Source: JAAYUD01 sp041907665 (GTDB taxonomy: Bacteria > Bacteroidota > Bacteroidia > Bacteroidales > Bacteroidaceae). Taken from it: DNA of 64,000 bases. Both the position numbers and the translations under genes were made by a program. Below are positions 36,858 through 46,586 of this stretch, piece after piece. The DNA is taken from NCBI GenBank assembly GCA_041907665.1, contig JAYRGW010000003.1, positions 77,298-141,297 of the forward strand, read 5' to 3'. How positions within the stretch are numbered: the stretch's first letter is position 1; every line of letters starts with the position of its first letter. Under the pieces are notes generated by a model. That model saw only the letters and a list, made by a program, of their open reading frames with translations, did no database searches and was not told the DNA's origin.

Positions 36858-39287
36858 GTGATTATGTTAACAAAACGTACTATGATAGAGAAAATCGTAC
36901 TATGCTTGCTCATAGGAGTAACTAGTTCCATAACATGCAGCGCTCATCCTTTAATAAAAAGGATAAAAGCATGGAATTGGCAAATATCGAATCAAGGGTA
37001 TTTGGAGCAAATCATATTTAAGGATAGACAAGGAAATGATACTATTCCTTTTTTCAAAGGTAACAAAACTAAAGGACCGGCTTTTTATATCAACAAAGGA
37101 GATAAAGATATCATTACCGAATGGAGAGGTGGAAAGATGAAAATCTTTCATGCTAAAATTGACGACATTGTCTGTCATCTACACTATGAACAATGGAAAG
37201 GTATGCCGGCCTTATTCATCACTCTAAAAAATACCGGTAAACAATTATTCAGGCCAACGAAAGCTGGTATAAAACTAGGTATTGATACCTATATGGATAA
37301 ATACCCCGATTGGTTAGGCAAATATTTTCCTACACTGATGCGCAATGAAAAAACACATTTTTTTGGCTACTTACAGACACCTTTAAGACATACTCTAGGA
37401 ATTGTTTCACCACGTCCGATTGCATCATGGAGCCTTGATTACAACTTAGGTTACCGAGACCCTGCATCGGATTGGTTTATGGGGCACCGAATAGAATCTC
37501 TCAACATTGATTTATTAAATGCACTTCCTCTACCCGATCGCCACCCACAAAACTTAAATGAGCTGAAACCAGGACAATTAAAAAGATGGATCATTGCATT
37601 TATACCTATCGACAAGCCTGAATTCTTTGAAGCTACCATTCATCAAGTGGCCAATTTCCCGATGATACAAATGCAACAAACAGCATTCTGTCCAAATGAG
37701 ACAGCCATCTTTGACGTCTTTGCCAACAGACCAGAAGTCAGTGTTTGTAATGATGAAGGACAACCACTAAGTATCAATACGAAAGCTATTTCGAAAGGCA
37801 TCTATCGAATAAAATGTAAACTTCCGCAAGTGGGACTATATAAAGTGACAGTAGATGATGGAAATTACCGATCAGAGGCGATGTTAACAGCACATGCTTC
37901 TTATCAATGGACATTGGAACAAGCAAGAAAAGCGACTTTAAAATATCAACAGAAGCCAACTTCACACGCTGAAAGTTGGTATGGATTTTATTCGGCATTT
38001 ATTGCTGCAAAATATTTTCCGGATAAAGAGATAGACAAAACACTTAGCAAACGATTCGACTACTTATACAATAAATTATATGATTCTATTAATATTAGTC
38101 CACTTTATTATAAAGAACGAATTCAAAATACCTCAACTACTATCGGTATATTGGTTGAAAAATATTATGCCGAAAAGCAAATAAAAGATTTGCTCCATGC
38201 ATCAAAGTTAGCCGATTGGTTGATGAACACATCGCAACGGCAAAAAGATGGTGCCTATGTTAATCATCAAAACGTCTATACCAGCGTTATATACATAGCC
38301 AAAAGTATGCTCGAGCTGTCAATTGCAGAACAAGAAGTCGCAGAAGAAAACACTTTTTGGCAAAGTGCAGCCAAAAGACATTATAACTCAGCAAAACGAG
38401 CCATTGACCAACTAGTTGCGCAACAAGGTAATTTCGAAACAGAAGGTGAAAAAGCATTCGAAGACGGGATGATGTCTTGTTCGGCACTGCAAATAGGCAT
38501 GCTGGCCTTAATGCAAAAAGACGAAAAGGATAGACAACACTATACCAATGCCATGTTGAGGATTTTGCAAAGTCACGACTGCCTTACACAATTAAGAGTT
38601 CCTGATGCCCGCCGCAGAGGGGGTACAATCCGTTATGGGGAAGCACAATATGACGTACAAATGCTACCAAATATGATTTGTTCTCCACATGGCTGGAGTG
38701 CATGGAGGACATATGCGACTTACTATGCCTATCTGCTGACCGGTGATGAAAAATGGCTATTACAAACCTACAACGCAATGGGTGCCTTTATTAATCTAAT
38801 AGACTACAAAACAGGTGACTTGAGATGGGCTTTCATCGTTGATCCCTACATAAGAGCTAAACAAACGTGCAGCGCCGATCCACACTATGCTGCAGATTCA
38901 ATTAATTTAGGTAATCCACATCCCGATTTGTATAAAACGCATTCCTTTATTGTAGGCGAACAATATGTAGGAATGGTAAGCGATTGGCAAACCGTTAATA
39001 CACAAGACAACGATGTCCATGAAATATTCAAATGTATGAGCGAAAGTATGCTAACCAATGCTTTTGTTATAGAGCACCCGAATGAAGAATATATAGGATA
39101 CAATTGCAAAATCAACAAAATAGGTAACAAACTGTATGTTGAAACAAACGAAAAGCAGATGGTTAATTTACATTGCAACTTGAAGACTAGTATCACTATT
39201 ATATTCAATGGAAAGGCCCGCCAGTTACCGATACACTATTTGGGTTGGGCTTTTGGAAAAGACAAATACTTACCCAAAGAAGACTAA
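36858..39287 (+). CDS. Large exported protein of unknown function, possible alpha/alpha-barrel glycan enzyme
   Basis: The 809-residue precursor has a signal peptide near its start (EKIVLCLLIGVTSSITCSA; three in-frame Met codons at 36858, 36864 and 36882 make the exact start uncertain). Residues about 30-280 look beta-rich (a galactose-mutarotase-like or super-sandwich domain). A short beta domain lies around 285-350. From about 355 to 690 helices dominate, with HAESWYGFYSAFIAAKYFP, ADWLMNTSQRQKDGAYVNHQ and SPHGWSAWRTYATYYAYLLT, in the style of (alpha/alpha)6-barrel glycosidases and lyases. A C-terminal beta domain ends the protein. I do not recognise a named family with certainty. Confidence 0.7.
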   Translation: MIMLTKRTMIEKIVLCLLIGVTSSITCSAHPLIKRIKAWNWQISNQGYLEQIIFKDRQGNDTIPFFKGNKTKGPAFYINKGDKDIITEWRGGKMKIFHAKIDDIVCHLHYEQWKGMPALFITLKNTGKQLFRPTKAGIKLGIDTYMDKYPDWLGKYFPTLMRNEKTHFFGYLQTPLRHTLGIVSPRPIASWSLDYNLGYRDPASDWFMGHRIESLNIDLLNALPLPDRHPQNLNELKPGQLKRWIIAFIPIDKPEFFEATIHQVANFPMIQMQQTAFCPNETAIFDVFANRPEVSVCNDEGQPLSINTKAISKGIYRIKCKLPQVGLYKVTVDDGNYRSEAMLTAHASYQWTLEQARKATLKYQQKPTSHAESWYGFYSAFIAAKYFPDKEIDKTLSKRFDYLYNKLYDSINISPLYYKERIQNTSTTIGILVEKYYAEKQIKDLLHASKLADWLMNTSQRQKDGAYVNHQNVYTSVIYIAKSMLELSIAEQEVAEENTFWQSAAKRHYNSAKRAIDQLVAQQGNFETEGEKAFEDGMMSCSALQIGMLALMQKDEKDRQHYTNAMLRILQSHDCLTQLRVPDARRRGGTIRYGEAQYDVQMLPNMICSPHGWSAWRTYATYYAYLLTGDEKWLLQTYNAMGAFINLIDYKTGDLRWAFIVDPYIRAKQTCSADPHYAADSINLGNPHPDLYKTHSFIVGEQYVGMVSDWQTVNTQDNDVHEIFKCMSESMLTNAFVIEHPNEEYIGYNCKINKIGNKLYVETNEKQMVNLHCNLKTSITIIFNGKARQLPIHYLGWAFGKDKYLPKED

Positions 39288-39380
39288 ACCTGATGAAACA
39301 AAGACTAAAAAGAGCACCCTTCTCACGAAGAGCACTCTTACAATAATAATATTAACTTACAATCGTTAGATTATCATCAA

Positions 39381-40712
39381 CTAACTGTTATAAGCATTTT
39401 CGCCATGTTCGTAGACGTCCAGACCTTCCTCCTCTTCACGAGGCGCAACTCTGATGCCTATTAATTTATCTACGATTTTAAACAAAATGTATGTTAGTAC
39501 ACCGCTGTATACTATAGAAAACAGTGTCGCAATGATTTGAACTAAAAGCTGATGCCAATTGCCAAACAAAGCACCTTCAGCACCTGTAGGTCCTGTAATA
39601 GCTTTAGTTGCAAATACACCAGTAAGAATAGAACCGATAATTCCACCAATGCCATGTACACCAAAAGCATCAAGCGAATCATCATAATTCAGTTTGATTT
39701 TAACATAAGCCACCATCCAAAAGCAAACAATTGCAGAAATAGCCCCAATGGCAATCGCTCCTAATATCCCAACTGATCCTGATGCGGGAGTAATGGCAAC
39801 CAAACCTGCTACAGCACCTGTACAAACACCCACGGTAGTAGGCTTTTTGTTAAGTACCCAATCGATTATCATCCATGTAAGAGCAGATACACAAGTAGCA
39901 ATATGAGTTACCAAAAAAGCGTTGGCATCAAGTCCATCTGCTGTCAATCCGCTACCGGCATTGAAGCCGAACCAACCTAGCCACAAAAAAGCTGCGCCGA
40001 TAAAGACATAAGGTATTTGGTGAGGAGAAGTAGGATGCCCTGACTTATAATCGCTACGACTTCCCAGCATCAAAGCCATAACTAAAGCCGATATTCCAGC
40101 ATTGATATGAACAACAGTTCCACCGGCAAAGTCGATAGCCCCCATTTGCTGTAGCCAACCGCCTCCCCATACAAAATGAGCCATCGGATTGTAAACTAGA
40201 ATAGACCACAATACGGTAAAAAATAAAAAGCCGGAAAACTTCACTCGCTCTGCAAAAGAGCCGATGATAAGTCCCGGAGTAATAACAGCAAACATGCACT
40301 GGAAAAGTACGAAAGTAATTTCGGGTATACCGGCAGGTGACAAAATAGAACCGGTAGTTACACCATTGAGGAATACTTTATCAAATCCACCGATAAAATT
40401 ACCTATAGCCATACCTTGAAATCCTTTGCCAAACACCCAACTATAACCGAAAGCCACCCACAAGACACTAACCACACAAACACAAATCAGACATTGCATA
40501 ATAATGCTCAACACATTTTTTTGTCTGACCAAACCACCATAAAATAAAGCCAATCCCGGAATGGTCATCAACATCACTAATATCGTAGCCATCGTTATCC
40601 ATGCAGTATTACCGGCATTTAAAACGGGAGTAGTAGCTACAGCACCTTGCGCCATAGCACTAAAAGGCATTAAAAACAAAAGAATGAGTATCAAATATAA
40701 ATATCGTTTCAT
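39381..40712 (-). CDS. amtB: Ammonium transporter, Amt family
   Basis: Ammonium channel of the inner membrane, 443 residues when started at 40712. That start gives a signal-peptide-like first segment (MKRYLYLILILLFLMPFSAMAQ), as in many Amt proteins, and removes 45 upstream codons that would overlap the P-II gene. Family signatures are TIPGLALFYGGLVRQKNVLS, the pore region AGGTVVHINAGISALVMAL, FNAGSGL and HGIGGIIGSILTGVFA. It follows the P-II regulator gene by 58 bp. P-II proteins bind Amt and close it when nitrogen is plentiful, so the pair forms the standard nitrogen-sensing module. Confidence 0.95.
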   Translation of the reverse strand: MKRYLYLILILLFLMPFSAMAQGAVATTPVLNAGNTAWITMATILVMLMTIPGLALFYGGLVRQKNVLSIIMQCLICVCVVSVLWVAFGYSWVFGKGFQGMAIGNFIGGFDKVFLNGVTTGSILSPAGIPEITFVLFQCMFAVITPGLIIGSFAERVKFSGFLFFTVLWSILVYNPMAHFVWGGGWLQQMGAIDFAGGTVVHINAGISALVMALMLGSRSDYKSGHPTSPHQIPYVFIGAAFLWLGWFGFNAGSGLTADGLDANAFLVTHIATCVSALTWMIIDWVLNKKPTTVGVCTGAVAGLVAITPASGSVGILGAIAIGAISAIVCFWMVAYVKIKLNYDDSLDAFGVHGIGGIIGSILTGVFATKAITGPTGAEGALFGNWHQLLVQIIATLFSIVYSGVLTYILFKIVDKLIGIRVAPREEEEGLDVYEHGENAYNS

Positions 40713-40770
40713 AGTTATCCTTACTTTTTCGTTATCCTTTATTAATATTTTATCAAATGTATTGTTGTGC

Positions 40771-41133
40771 TTATTTTTTTTCTTCTTCCGCTTGGTCATA
40801 GAGTGATATATCACCCCGTTCACCTGTGCGTATCCTAATAGAATCATCTATAGATGATATAAAAATTCGCCCATCTCCTATATCCCCCGTCCTAGCCTCT
40901 TCCATTATCGCTTTCACGGTTTTATCTACATTAATATCGCGAACAACCAAAACAATCATTGTTCGCTCTATGGAACTCGTATCATAAACAATACCTCGAA
41001 ATATTCTCTCTTGACGAGTCTTTCCGACTCCACGAACATCATAATATGAAAGCCATTCGATATCAGCTTCCAAAAGTGCTTGTTTCACTTCCTCAAATTT
41101 TGACTTACGAATAATCGCTTCAATCTTTTTCAT
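40771..41133 (-). CDS. P-II family nitrogen regulatory protein
   Basis: The 120-residue trimeric signalling protein senses 2-oxoglutarate and ATP/ADP and controls the Amt channel encoded next. The T-loop spans about residues 34-53 (VRGVGKTRQERIFRGIVY); Tyr50 aligns with the uridylylated Tyr51 of E. coli GlnB/GlnK, while the Tyr46 position is Phe. The B-loop is TGDIGDGRIFI and the C-loop IRIRTGERG. The acidic/basic tail after residue 112 is non-conserved. It is transcribed from a promoter at 41399-41428 with a leader of about 255 nt. Confidence 0.94.
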   Translation of the reverse strand: MKKIEAIIRKSKFEEVKQALLEADIEWLSYYDVRGVGKTRQERIFRGIVYDTSSIERTMIVLVVRDINVDKTVKAIMEEARTGDIGDGRIFISSIDDSIRIRTGERGDISLYDQAEEEKK

Positions 41134-41300
41134 AATTTGTCAATAATTAATAAATAAAGTCATCCTGAACAATCTTTTTCTTACCTCAAAAAAACAACCT
41201 ACTTCATAACGTATTCTCTCTCTTTAAACAAATTGATAGAAATTACAATACAACTTTTCTAAACTTACTTCTATAATCCTAAACAATTAAACTTTTCTCA

Positions 41301-41368
41301 TTAGGCTTAAACGATAGATAGTTGTTATCTCCCGATAGAACATACCTCCATGTCTTTCACAAGCCTAA
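41301..41368 (-). promoter_or_regulatory. Structured 5' leader element of the P-II/amt operon
   Basis: Near the 5' end of the predicted transcript an 8-bp perfect stem TTAGGCTT / AAGCCTAA (41301-41308 with 41361-41368) encloses 52 nt that contain further short self-complementary segments around CTATCGGGAGATAACAACTATC. It lies about 170 nt before the P-II ATG. No known riboswitch class was recognised. Confidence 0.4.
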
Positions 41369-41398
41369 CTTTTAGTCTTTGGGTTTATTATTTCGGCA

Positions 41399-41428
41399 CA
41401 AATGTATCACTTTTATATTAAACAACAA
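41399..41428 (-). promoter_or_regulatory. Promoter of the P-II/amt operon
   Basis: On the minus strand TTG (41426-41428) and TACATTTG (41399-41406), spacing 19 bp. Confidence 0.6.
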
Positions 41429-41750
41429 AATAAAAAATCATTTTTTCATAATAAAATTAAAAAAACTTTCTTTTTGAAAAGGCAAAACGCTCTTATCATC
41501 TCTTTTTGATAATGTAAGCATATCTATATAACTTCTTTAACAGGAGTTCATTTTTATACTATTTGCAAGTAAAAAGTAGCTTCACAATCAATCCAATATT
41601 ACTTACCATTATGAACTAACAAAGAATATTATCATAACAACTCACTTGAGCAATAAAACAACGATTGTATTTTACCCCATTTTTTTATTCTTATCCACCA
41701 TACATAAACAATGTATTGTCTTTTCTTTTTCCGTTTCCAATTGTTTTTTG

Positions 41751-41758
41751 TAATTTTG
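41751..41758 (+). promoter_or_regulatory. -7 promoter element of valS
   Basis: TAATTTTG, 34 bp before the valS ATG. The rest of the AT-rich interval from 41429 to 41750 shows no gene. Confidence 0.5.
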
Positions 41759-41792
41759 CGGCCAATTATATATAGTTAATATTCAAAGTAAA

Positions 41793-44417
41793 ATGGAATT
41801 ACCAAGCAAATACAATCCCACTGACGTGGAATCCAAATGGTACCAATATTGGTGCGATCATCATCTTTTTAGTTCGAAACCCGATAATCGCGAACCTTAT
41901 ACTATCGTGATTCCTCCACCAAATGTAACAGGTGTGCTCCACATGGGACACATGCTGAACAATACCATTCAAGATATTTTGGTGAGACGCGCCCGAATGG
42001 AAGGAAAAAATGCTTGTTGGATACCAGGGACCGACCATGCTTCGATTGCAACAGAAGCAAAAGTCGTAAATAAACTAGCCCAGCAAGGCATAAAGAAAAC
42101 AGACCTTACACGCGATGAATTCTTAAAGCATGCTTGGGATTGGACTGAAGAACATGGCGGTATTATTCTAAAACAGCTTCGAAAATTAGGTGCATCGTGC
42201 GATTGGGATCGGACAGCATTTACTATGGACGAAACACGTAGTGAAAGCGTCATCAAAGTATTTTGTGATTTATACCAAAAAGGACTTATATACCGTGGCG
42301 TAAGAATGGTAAATTGGGATCCAAAAGCTTTGACTGCTCTATCTGACGAAGAAGTTGTATATAAAGAAGAGCATGGAAAATTATATTATTTGAGATACAA
42401 AATAGAAGGAGAAGACGGATATGCTATTGTAGCTACAACACGCCCCGAAACGATCATGGGCGATACGGCAATGTGCATTAATCCAAACGATCCGAAGAAT
42501 CAACATCTAAAAGGTAAAAAAGTGATCGTACCTTTGGTAAACCGTATCATCCCTGTTATTGAAGACGATTATGTAGATATAGAATTCGGAACCGGTTGCT
42601 TGAAAGTAACGCCAGCTCACGATCCAAACGATTATATGTTGGGAGAGAAGTACAATCTGCCATCAATTGATATATTCAACGATAATGGAACTATTAGCGA
42701 AGCTGCCGGTATGTATGTGGGGATGGATCGTTTCGATGTACGTAAGCAAATCGAAATAGACTTGCAAAAAGCAGGGCTACTCGAAAAGATTGAAGCATAT
42801 ACAAACAAAGTAGGATTTTCAGAACGTACCGATGTGGTTATTGAGCCAAAGTTATCCATGCAGTGGTTCCTAAAGATGGAACATTTGGCTAAAATGGCTC
42901 TTGATCCGGTTATGAACGATGAAATAAAATTCTATCCGGTCAAATATAAAAATATCTATAGACATTGGCTTGAGAATATTAAAGATTGGTGTATCAGCCG
43001 CCAACTATGGTGGGGACATCGTATCCCAGCTTATTTTTTACCAAAAGGAGGTTTTGTTGTTGCTGAAACCGAAGAACAAGCTCTCGAAGAAGCTCGCAAA
43101 AAAACAGGAGATAAGAACATGCAACTATCCGATTTGCGACAAGATGACGATTGCCTTGATACATGGTTCTCATCTTGGCTATGGCCTATTTCTCTATTCG
43201 ACGGCATCAACAATCCGAATAATGAAGAAATCAACTACTACTACCCAACCAGCGATCTCGTAACTGCTCCGGATATAATCTTCTTTTGGGTAGCCAGAAT
43301 GATTATGGCAGGATATGAATATCGAAAAGAGCCGCCTTTCCGTCACGTATATTTTACAGGAATTGTCCGCGACAAATTGGGACGCAAAATGTCAAAATCA
43401 TTAGGTAATTCACCTGATCCAATAGAACTCATAGAGAAATATGGTGCAGACGGTGTACGTATGGGCATGATGCTTTCGGCTCCAGCCGGAAACGATATTC
43501 CTTTTGACGAGACCCTGTGCGAACAAGGACGAAATTTCTGTAACAAGATATGGAATGCATTTAGATTAATAAAAGGTTGGGAAGTTGACGAAACAATTCC
43601 TGTATCGGAAGCACAACATTTGGCAGATCTATGGTATGACCAAAAGCAGCGTGAAATAAATAATGAAATAAACGACTTATTCAGCAAATATCGTATAAGC
43701 GAAGCATTGATGGCTGTATATAAATTATTTTGGGACGAATTTTCTTCCTGGTATCTCGAAATGATTAAACCGGAGTACGGTAAACCCATCAACAAAAATG
43801 TATACAATAAAGCTATTGAGTACTTAGATAACCTTCTTAAGATGCTACATCCTTTCATGCCGTTCATTACGGAAGAGATATGGCAGGACCTTACACCACG
43901 CAAAGACGGTGAAAGTCTTATGATAACTCCATTCCATTTGGATAACAAATATGATGCAAAGCTTTGTTCCACTTTCGAACGAGTAAAAGAGGTTATTACC
44001 AATATTCGTGCAGTCCGCGCTCAAAAGAATATTCCAATGAAGTCTCCGCTAATATTGAATGTCATAGGAGAAAATCCTGTGTCAGAGTTTGATGCCATAA
44101 TAATCAAACTTTGCAATTTGACGGTGATACAAAAAGCTGATGAAAAATCGGTAACAGATTCCTCTTTCCTATGCGGAACGACCGAATATGCAATACCATT
44201 AGGAGATCTCATTGACAAAGAAACTGAAATATCCAAAATGGAAAATGAGTTAAAACATAAAGAACTATTTTTGCAAGGAATCGTTAAAAAGCTCAGCAAT
44301 GAGAACTTTGTAGCTCATGCCCCTAAAGCCGTTATAGAGCTAGAAAGAAAGAAACAGGCAGATGCTGAAAGTATTATCAAATCTCTTAAGGAAAATATAG
44401 ATTCTCTAAAGAAATAG
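41793..44417 (+). CDS. valS: Valyl-tRNA synthetase
   Basis: Class-Ia aminoacyl-tRNA synthetase charging tRNA-Val, cytoplasmic. The 874-residue protein has the HIGH-type motif HMGH at residues 50-53, the editing (CP1) domain about 190-350 (VATTRPETIMGDTAM), the KMSKS motif at 532-536, the anticodon-binding domain about 620-760 and the C-terminal coiled-coil arm (about 810-874; KMENELKHKELFLQGIVKKL) that is typical of ValRS. It is monocistronic. Two tRNA-Val genes lie 2.2 kb downstream on the other strand, beyond repeat copy C. Confidence 0.97.
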   Translation: MELPSKYNPTDVESKWYQYWCDHHLFSSKPDNREPYTIVIPPPNVTGVLHMGHMLNNTIQDILVRRARMEGKNACWIPGTDHASIATEAKVVNKLAQQGIKKTDLTRDEFLKHAWDWTEEHGGIILKQLRKLGASCDWDRTAFTMDETRSESVIKVFCDLYQKGLIYRGVRMVNWDPKALTALSDEEVVYKEEHGKLYYLRYKIEGEDGYAIVATTRPETIMGDTAMCINPNDPKNQHLKGKKVIVPLVNRIIPVIEDDYVDIEFGTGCLKVTPAHDPNDYMLGEKYNLPSIDIFNDNGTISEAAGMYVGMDRFDVRKQIEIDLQKAGLLEKIEAYTNKVGFSERTDVVIEPKLSMQWFLKMEHLAKMALDPVMNDEIKFYPVKYKNIYRHWLENIKDWCISRQLWWGHRIPAYFLPKGGFVVAETEEQALEEARKKTGDKNMQLSDLRQDDDCLDTWFSSWLWPISLFDGINNPNNEEINYYYPTSDLVTAPDIIFFWVARMIMAGYEYRKEPPFRHVYFTGIVRDKLGRKMSKSLGNSPDPIELIEKYGADGVRMGMMLSAPAGNDIPFDETLCEQGRNFCNKIWNAFRLIKGWEVDETIPVSEAQHLADLWYDQKQREINNEINDLFSKYRISEALMAVYKLFWDEFSSWYLEMIKPEYGKPINKNVYNKAIEYLDNLLKMLHPFMPFITEEIWQDLTPRKDGESLMITPFHLDNKYDAKLCSTFERVKEVITNIRAVRAQKNIPMKSPLILNVIGENPVSEFDAIIIKLCNLTVIQKADEKSVTDSSFLCGTTEYAIPLGDLIDKETEISKMENELKHKELFLQGIVKKLSNENFVAHAPKAVIELERKKQADAESIIKSLKENIDSLKK

Positions 44418-44535
44418 AAGAACAAACAGCATGTTACAATCCGTAATAAAATAGTATAATATATTCACAATATATACGATATCTATGAAGAAATAAAAAA
44501 AAATGATACAACGCTGCATTCTTTTTTATATTTTA

Positions 44536-44566
44536 TTTGAATAAAATACAAAAAGTCGTATATTTG
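44536..44566 (+). promoter_or_regulatory. Promoter of small RNA candidate 2
   Basis: TTTG at 44536-44539 and TATATTTG at 44559-44566 with 19 bp between: an excellent Bacteroidales promoter with no protein gene downstream. Confidence 0.7.
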
Positions 44567-44569
44567 CAG

Positions 44570-44641
44570 TGTGTTTTTCATAGTATTAGATTAAGGTTAT
44601 TTATAGAATTGGTTGCTCGTTGAGAGCCGCCAATTTTTTTT
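44570..44641 (+). ncRNA. Small RNA candidate 2 ending in an intrinsic terminator
   Basis: After the promoter the transcript would share TTTTTCATAGTATTAGATT and AAGGTTA with the candidate at 2224-2288. It ends in a hairpin ATTGG-tt-GCTC / GAGC-cg-CCAAT followed by a run of eight or more T. As with candidate 1, the 5' part is conserved, the terminator sequence differs, and a long repeat copy (C) begins about 140 bp downstream. The family name is not certain. Confidence 0.6.
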
Positions 44642-44782
44642 ATAGCTATATTGCCCCTTTTCGATAGACTAAACACATCCTACAGTAATAATTTGAAAAG
44701 ATGTCGATGGCACCAGAGATAGATGTAAAATAAAATATCGAAAATAAAGTATTTATCAAAAACGGATGTAGTACACTACACT

Positions 44783-46015
44783 ATACATAAATCAGCCTTT
44801 TAGATACCTGTAGGCCATCATTTAGATCGAGTCTAAATAGACCCCTACTGGAAATAACGTTTCTACAATATGCTCTTACGCCGATTTTGAGACCTCTTTT
44901 CGCTGGCGTTGTATACGGTGCATCATTAATATGCTGTGTGATAGTGCATAATGGTGTCATACTGAAGTGACAAAGGTTCAAAATAGAGTTGTTTTGCAGA
45001 AAAAAAGAATCGATGAATAGTCGCATATCTGTTGTCTTATTTCCATGCAAATAATTGGAGTATTTACCTCATTTCAGCAGAAGGATACAACGATATAGTG
45101 CTTTAAATACAATCATTTTTCATAACAGATCCCAAAGTGAACATTCTCCGATATTCTGATACTTTCTTATCCCAACCACAGTCACAGGCCATTGTAGGCC
45201 ACTATTTTTGCTATTGTTACATCACTCGGGCATAACTCGAATTAGAGCCATAGCATAGACATGCCACATGTAATTCGTTGATAAACAGCTAGAAATTCAT
45301 AAGGACGAAAATAAATGTTTCTAGTTACAAACTTTTATTTTCGTCCTTATGAATTTTTATGTTCGTCATTATCATTTTTTGAAAACTAAGTGTCGATTCT
45401 GTGCATTGAAAAGTCTCACTTCTGTATGGTTAAAATAGTATCAGTATTGCTCTACATGTTCACTTCTGAAAACGAGGTTGGAAAAAGAATTCTCGTACGC
45501 CAACTTTCATCACCCTCTTGTATCACCCATTATCAGGGCCTATTTGAGAGAAATCATAACGCATTGATTCTCTGCGAGAAAACATGTTTTCCGTGTCCCA
45601 TTTTAATATTGTACGCGCGTATGACTCTGATATACAGTCAGTAACGGTGACAGAAACGTTTTCGTAACTAAAATAGAAAAAACGAGGTTTTACATATCTA
45701 CACGAGGTATCTTTAAGTATCGGTAAGAACCGACGACTTCAACAAATCTGTATTGTCTTTGTCCTTCCAAAACGTCATATGCTCCTAAAAATGTTGTCGT
45801 ATGTTAGTTTTTCCGAAAACATAAGGACCTCACCGAAAAAACTAACATACGACAACGGCGGCTGTACACTTGTTTTGCCTTGCAAAAAATCAACCGTATG
45901 TCGCAGCGGTAACTAACGGATGTTGTTGGAGAAACTAACGTTAGTTGTTACGATAACTTCTGTTAGTTACCGCAGTAACTTCCGTTAGTTATGCCGGTGA
46001 CATACGTCTGTTTTT
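44783..46015 (+). repeat. Long palindrome-rich repeat, copy C (forward orientation)
   Basis: Forward copy of the approximately 1.23-kb repeat. The long palindrome is at 45293-45356 with perfect 23-bp arms; arm position 19 is an A-T pair here. The 64-bp inverted repeat is at 45793-45856 and the nested-hairpin module at about 45884-46015, where the outer stem is weakened (CAACCGTATGTC instead of CAGACGTATGTC on one arm, a variant shared with copy D). Open frames of 89 codons (minus 44781-45050) and about 72 codons (plus, ATG at 45426) exist but do not look selected as protein. It lies between convergent valS and a lipoprotein gene. Confidence 0.9.
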
Positions 46016-46124
46016 CGTCAGTGATTTTTTTGTCGTGAGTCGAAAAACATAATGGCGTAATCAATAGTCGCCTCTTTCTGTTACGGTCTTTTCGTAATGT
46101 TTGAAGCAATAAATGTAGCTGTGA

Positions 46125-46502
46125 TTATTTTTTCTTCCCTTTTTTAAGTAATTCGTCAACAAAAGTACCGATCATTTCTGGGGCTGTACCTTTAACTTCG
46201 TCAACTAAATTTTTGACCTGAATGACTCCTTGCGAACTTACAATGACTATGTATCGAGCATCAAGCCGAAGAACGTCTTTGATTTGAGAAGACGTAAGGT
46301 TGCTCTTTTCTTTATAAAAACGGGTGATGCTATAATCTTTGAATTTTGCAATGTTTTTCTTCCATTGGTTAATGGAATAATTGTGGCAGTTGGCATCGGT
46401 TTTGTCTACGAATTTATTGAAGCTGCTAACGTATGATTGAGTTGTACAGCTTGAAAAAATAAGTATGGATATGAGTGATAATAGCAAATATGACTTTTTC
46501 AT
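46125..46502 (-). CDS. Small lipoprotein of unknown function
   Basis: The 125-residue precursor has a lipoprotein signal (MKKSYLLLSLISILIFSSC; lipobox FSSC with Cys19), so it should be anchored in a membrane. The mature part is mostly helical and charged, with W-K-K-N-I-AKFKDYS and a Lys-rich C-terminus (DELLKKGKKK). It resembles short Bacteroidales lipoproteins of unknown function. No operon partner; it lies just downstream of the tRNA terminator and converges on repeat copy C. Confidence 0.78.
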   Translation of the reverse strand: MKKSYLLLSLISILIFSSCTTQSYVSSFNKFVDKTDANCHNYSINQWKKNIAKFKDYSITRFYKEKSNLTSSQIKDVLRLDARYIVIVSSQGVIQVKNLVDEVKGTAPEMIGTFVDELLKKGKKK

Positions 46503-46544
46503 CGTTTTGAATGTTTTTATGTGTTAACTGTAATATGGCTATAA

Positions 46545-46577
46545 AGAAAAAAGCTTCACCTTTCATAGTGAAGCTTT
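46545..46577 (-). terminator. Terminator of the tRNA-Val transcript
   Basis: Perfect 10-bp stem AAAGCTTCAC / GTGAAGCTTT. On the minus strand it is followed by a T run and lies 10 bp past the 3' end of the second tRNA in the transcript. Confidence 0.85.
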
Positions 46578-46586
46578 CTTATAATT

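Noticed and set aside
40713..40847. Upstream extension of the ammonium transporter
   Set aside because: It overlaps the end of the P-II gene and reads a Lys/Asn-rich stretch; the signal-like MKRYLYLILILLFL start at 40712 fits the family.
40771..41133. Loss of the uridylylated T-loop tyrosine in the P-II protein
   Set aside because: Careful alignment places Tyr50 at the modified Tyr51 position; only the nearby Tyr46 position is changed to Phe.
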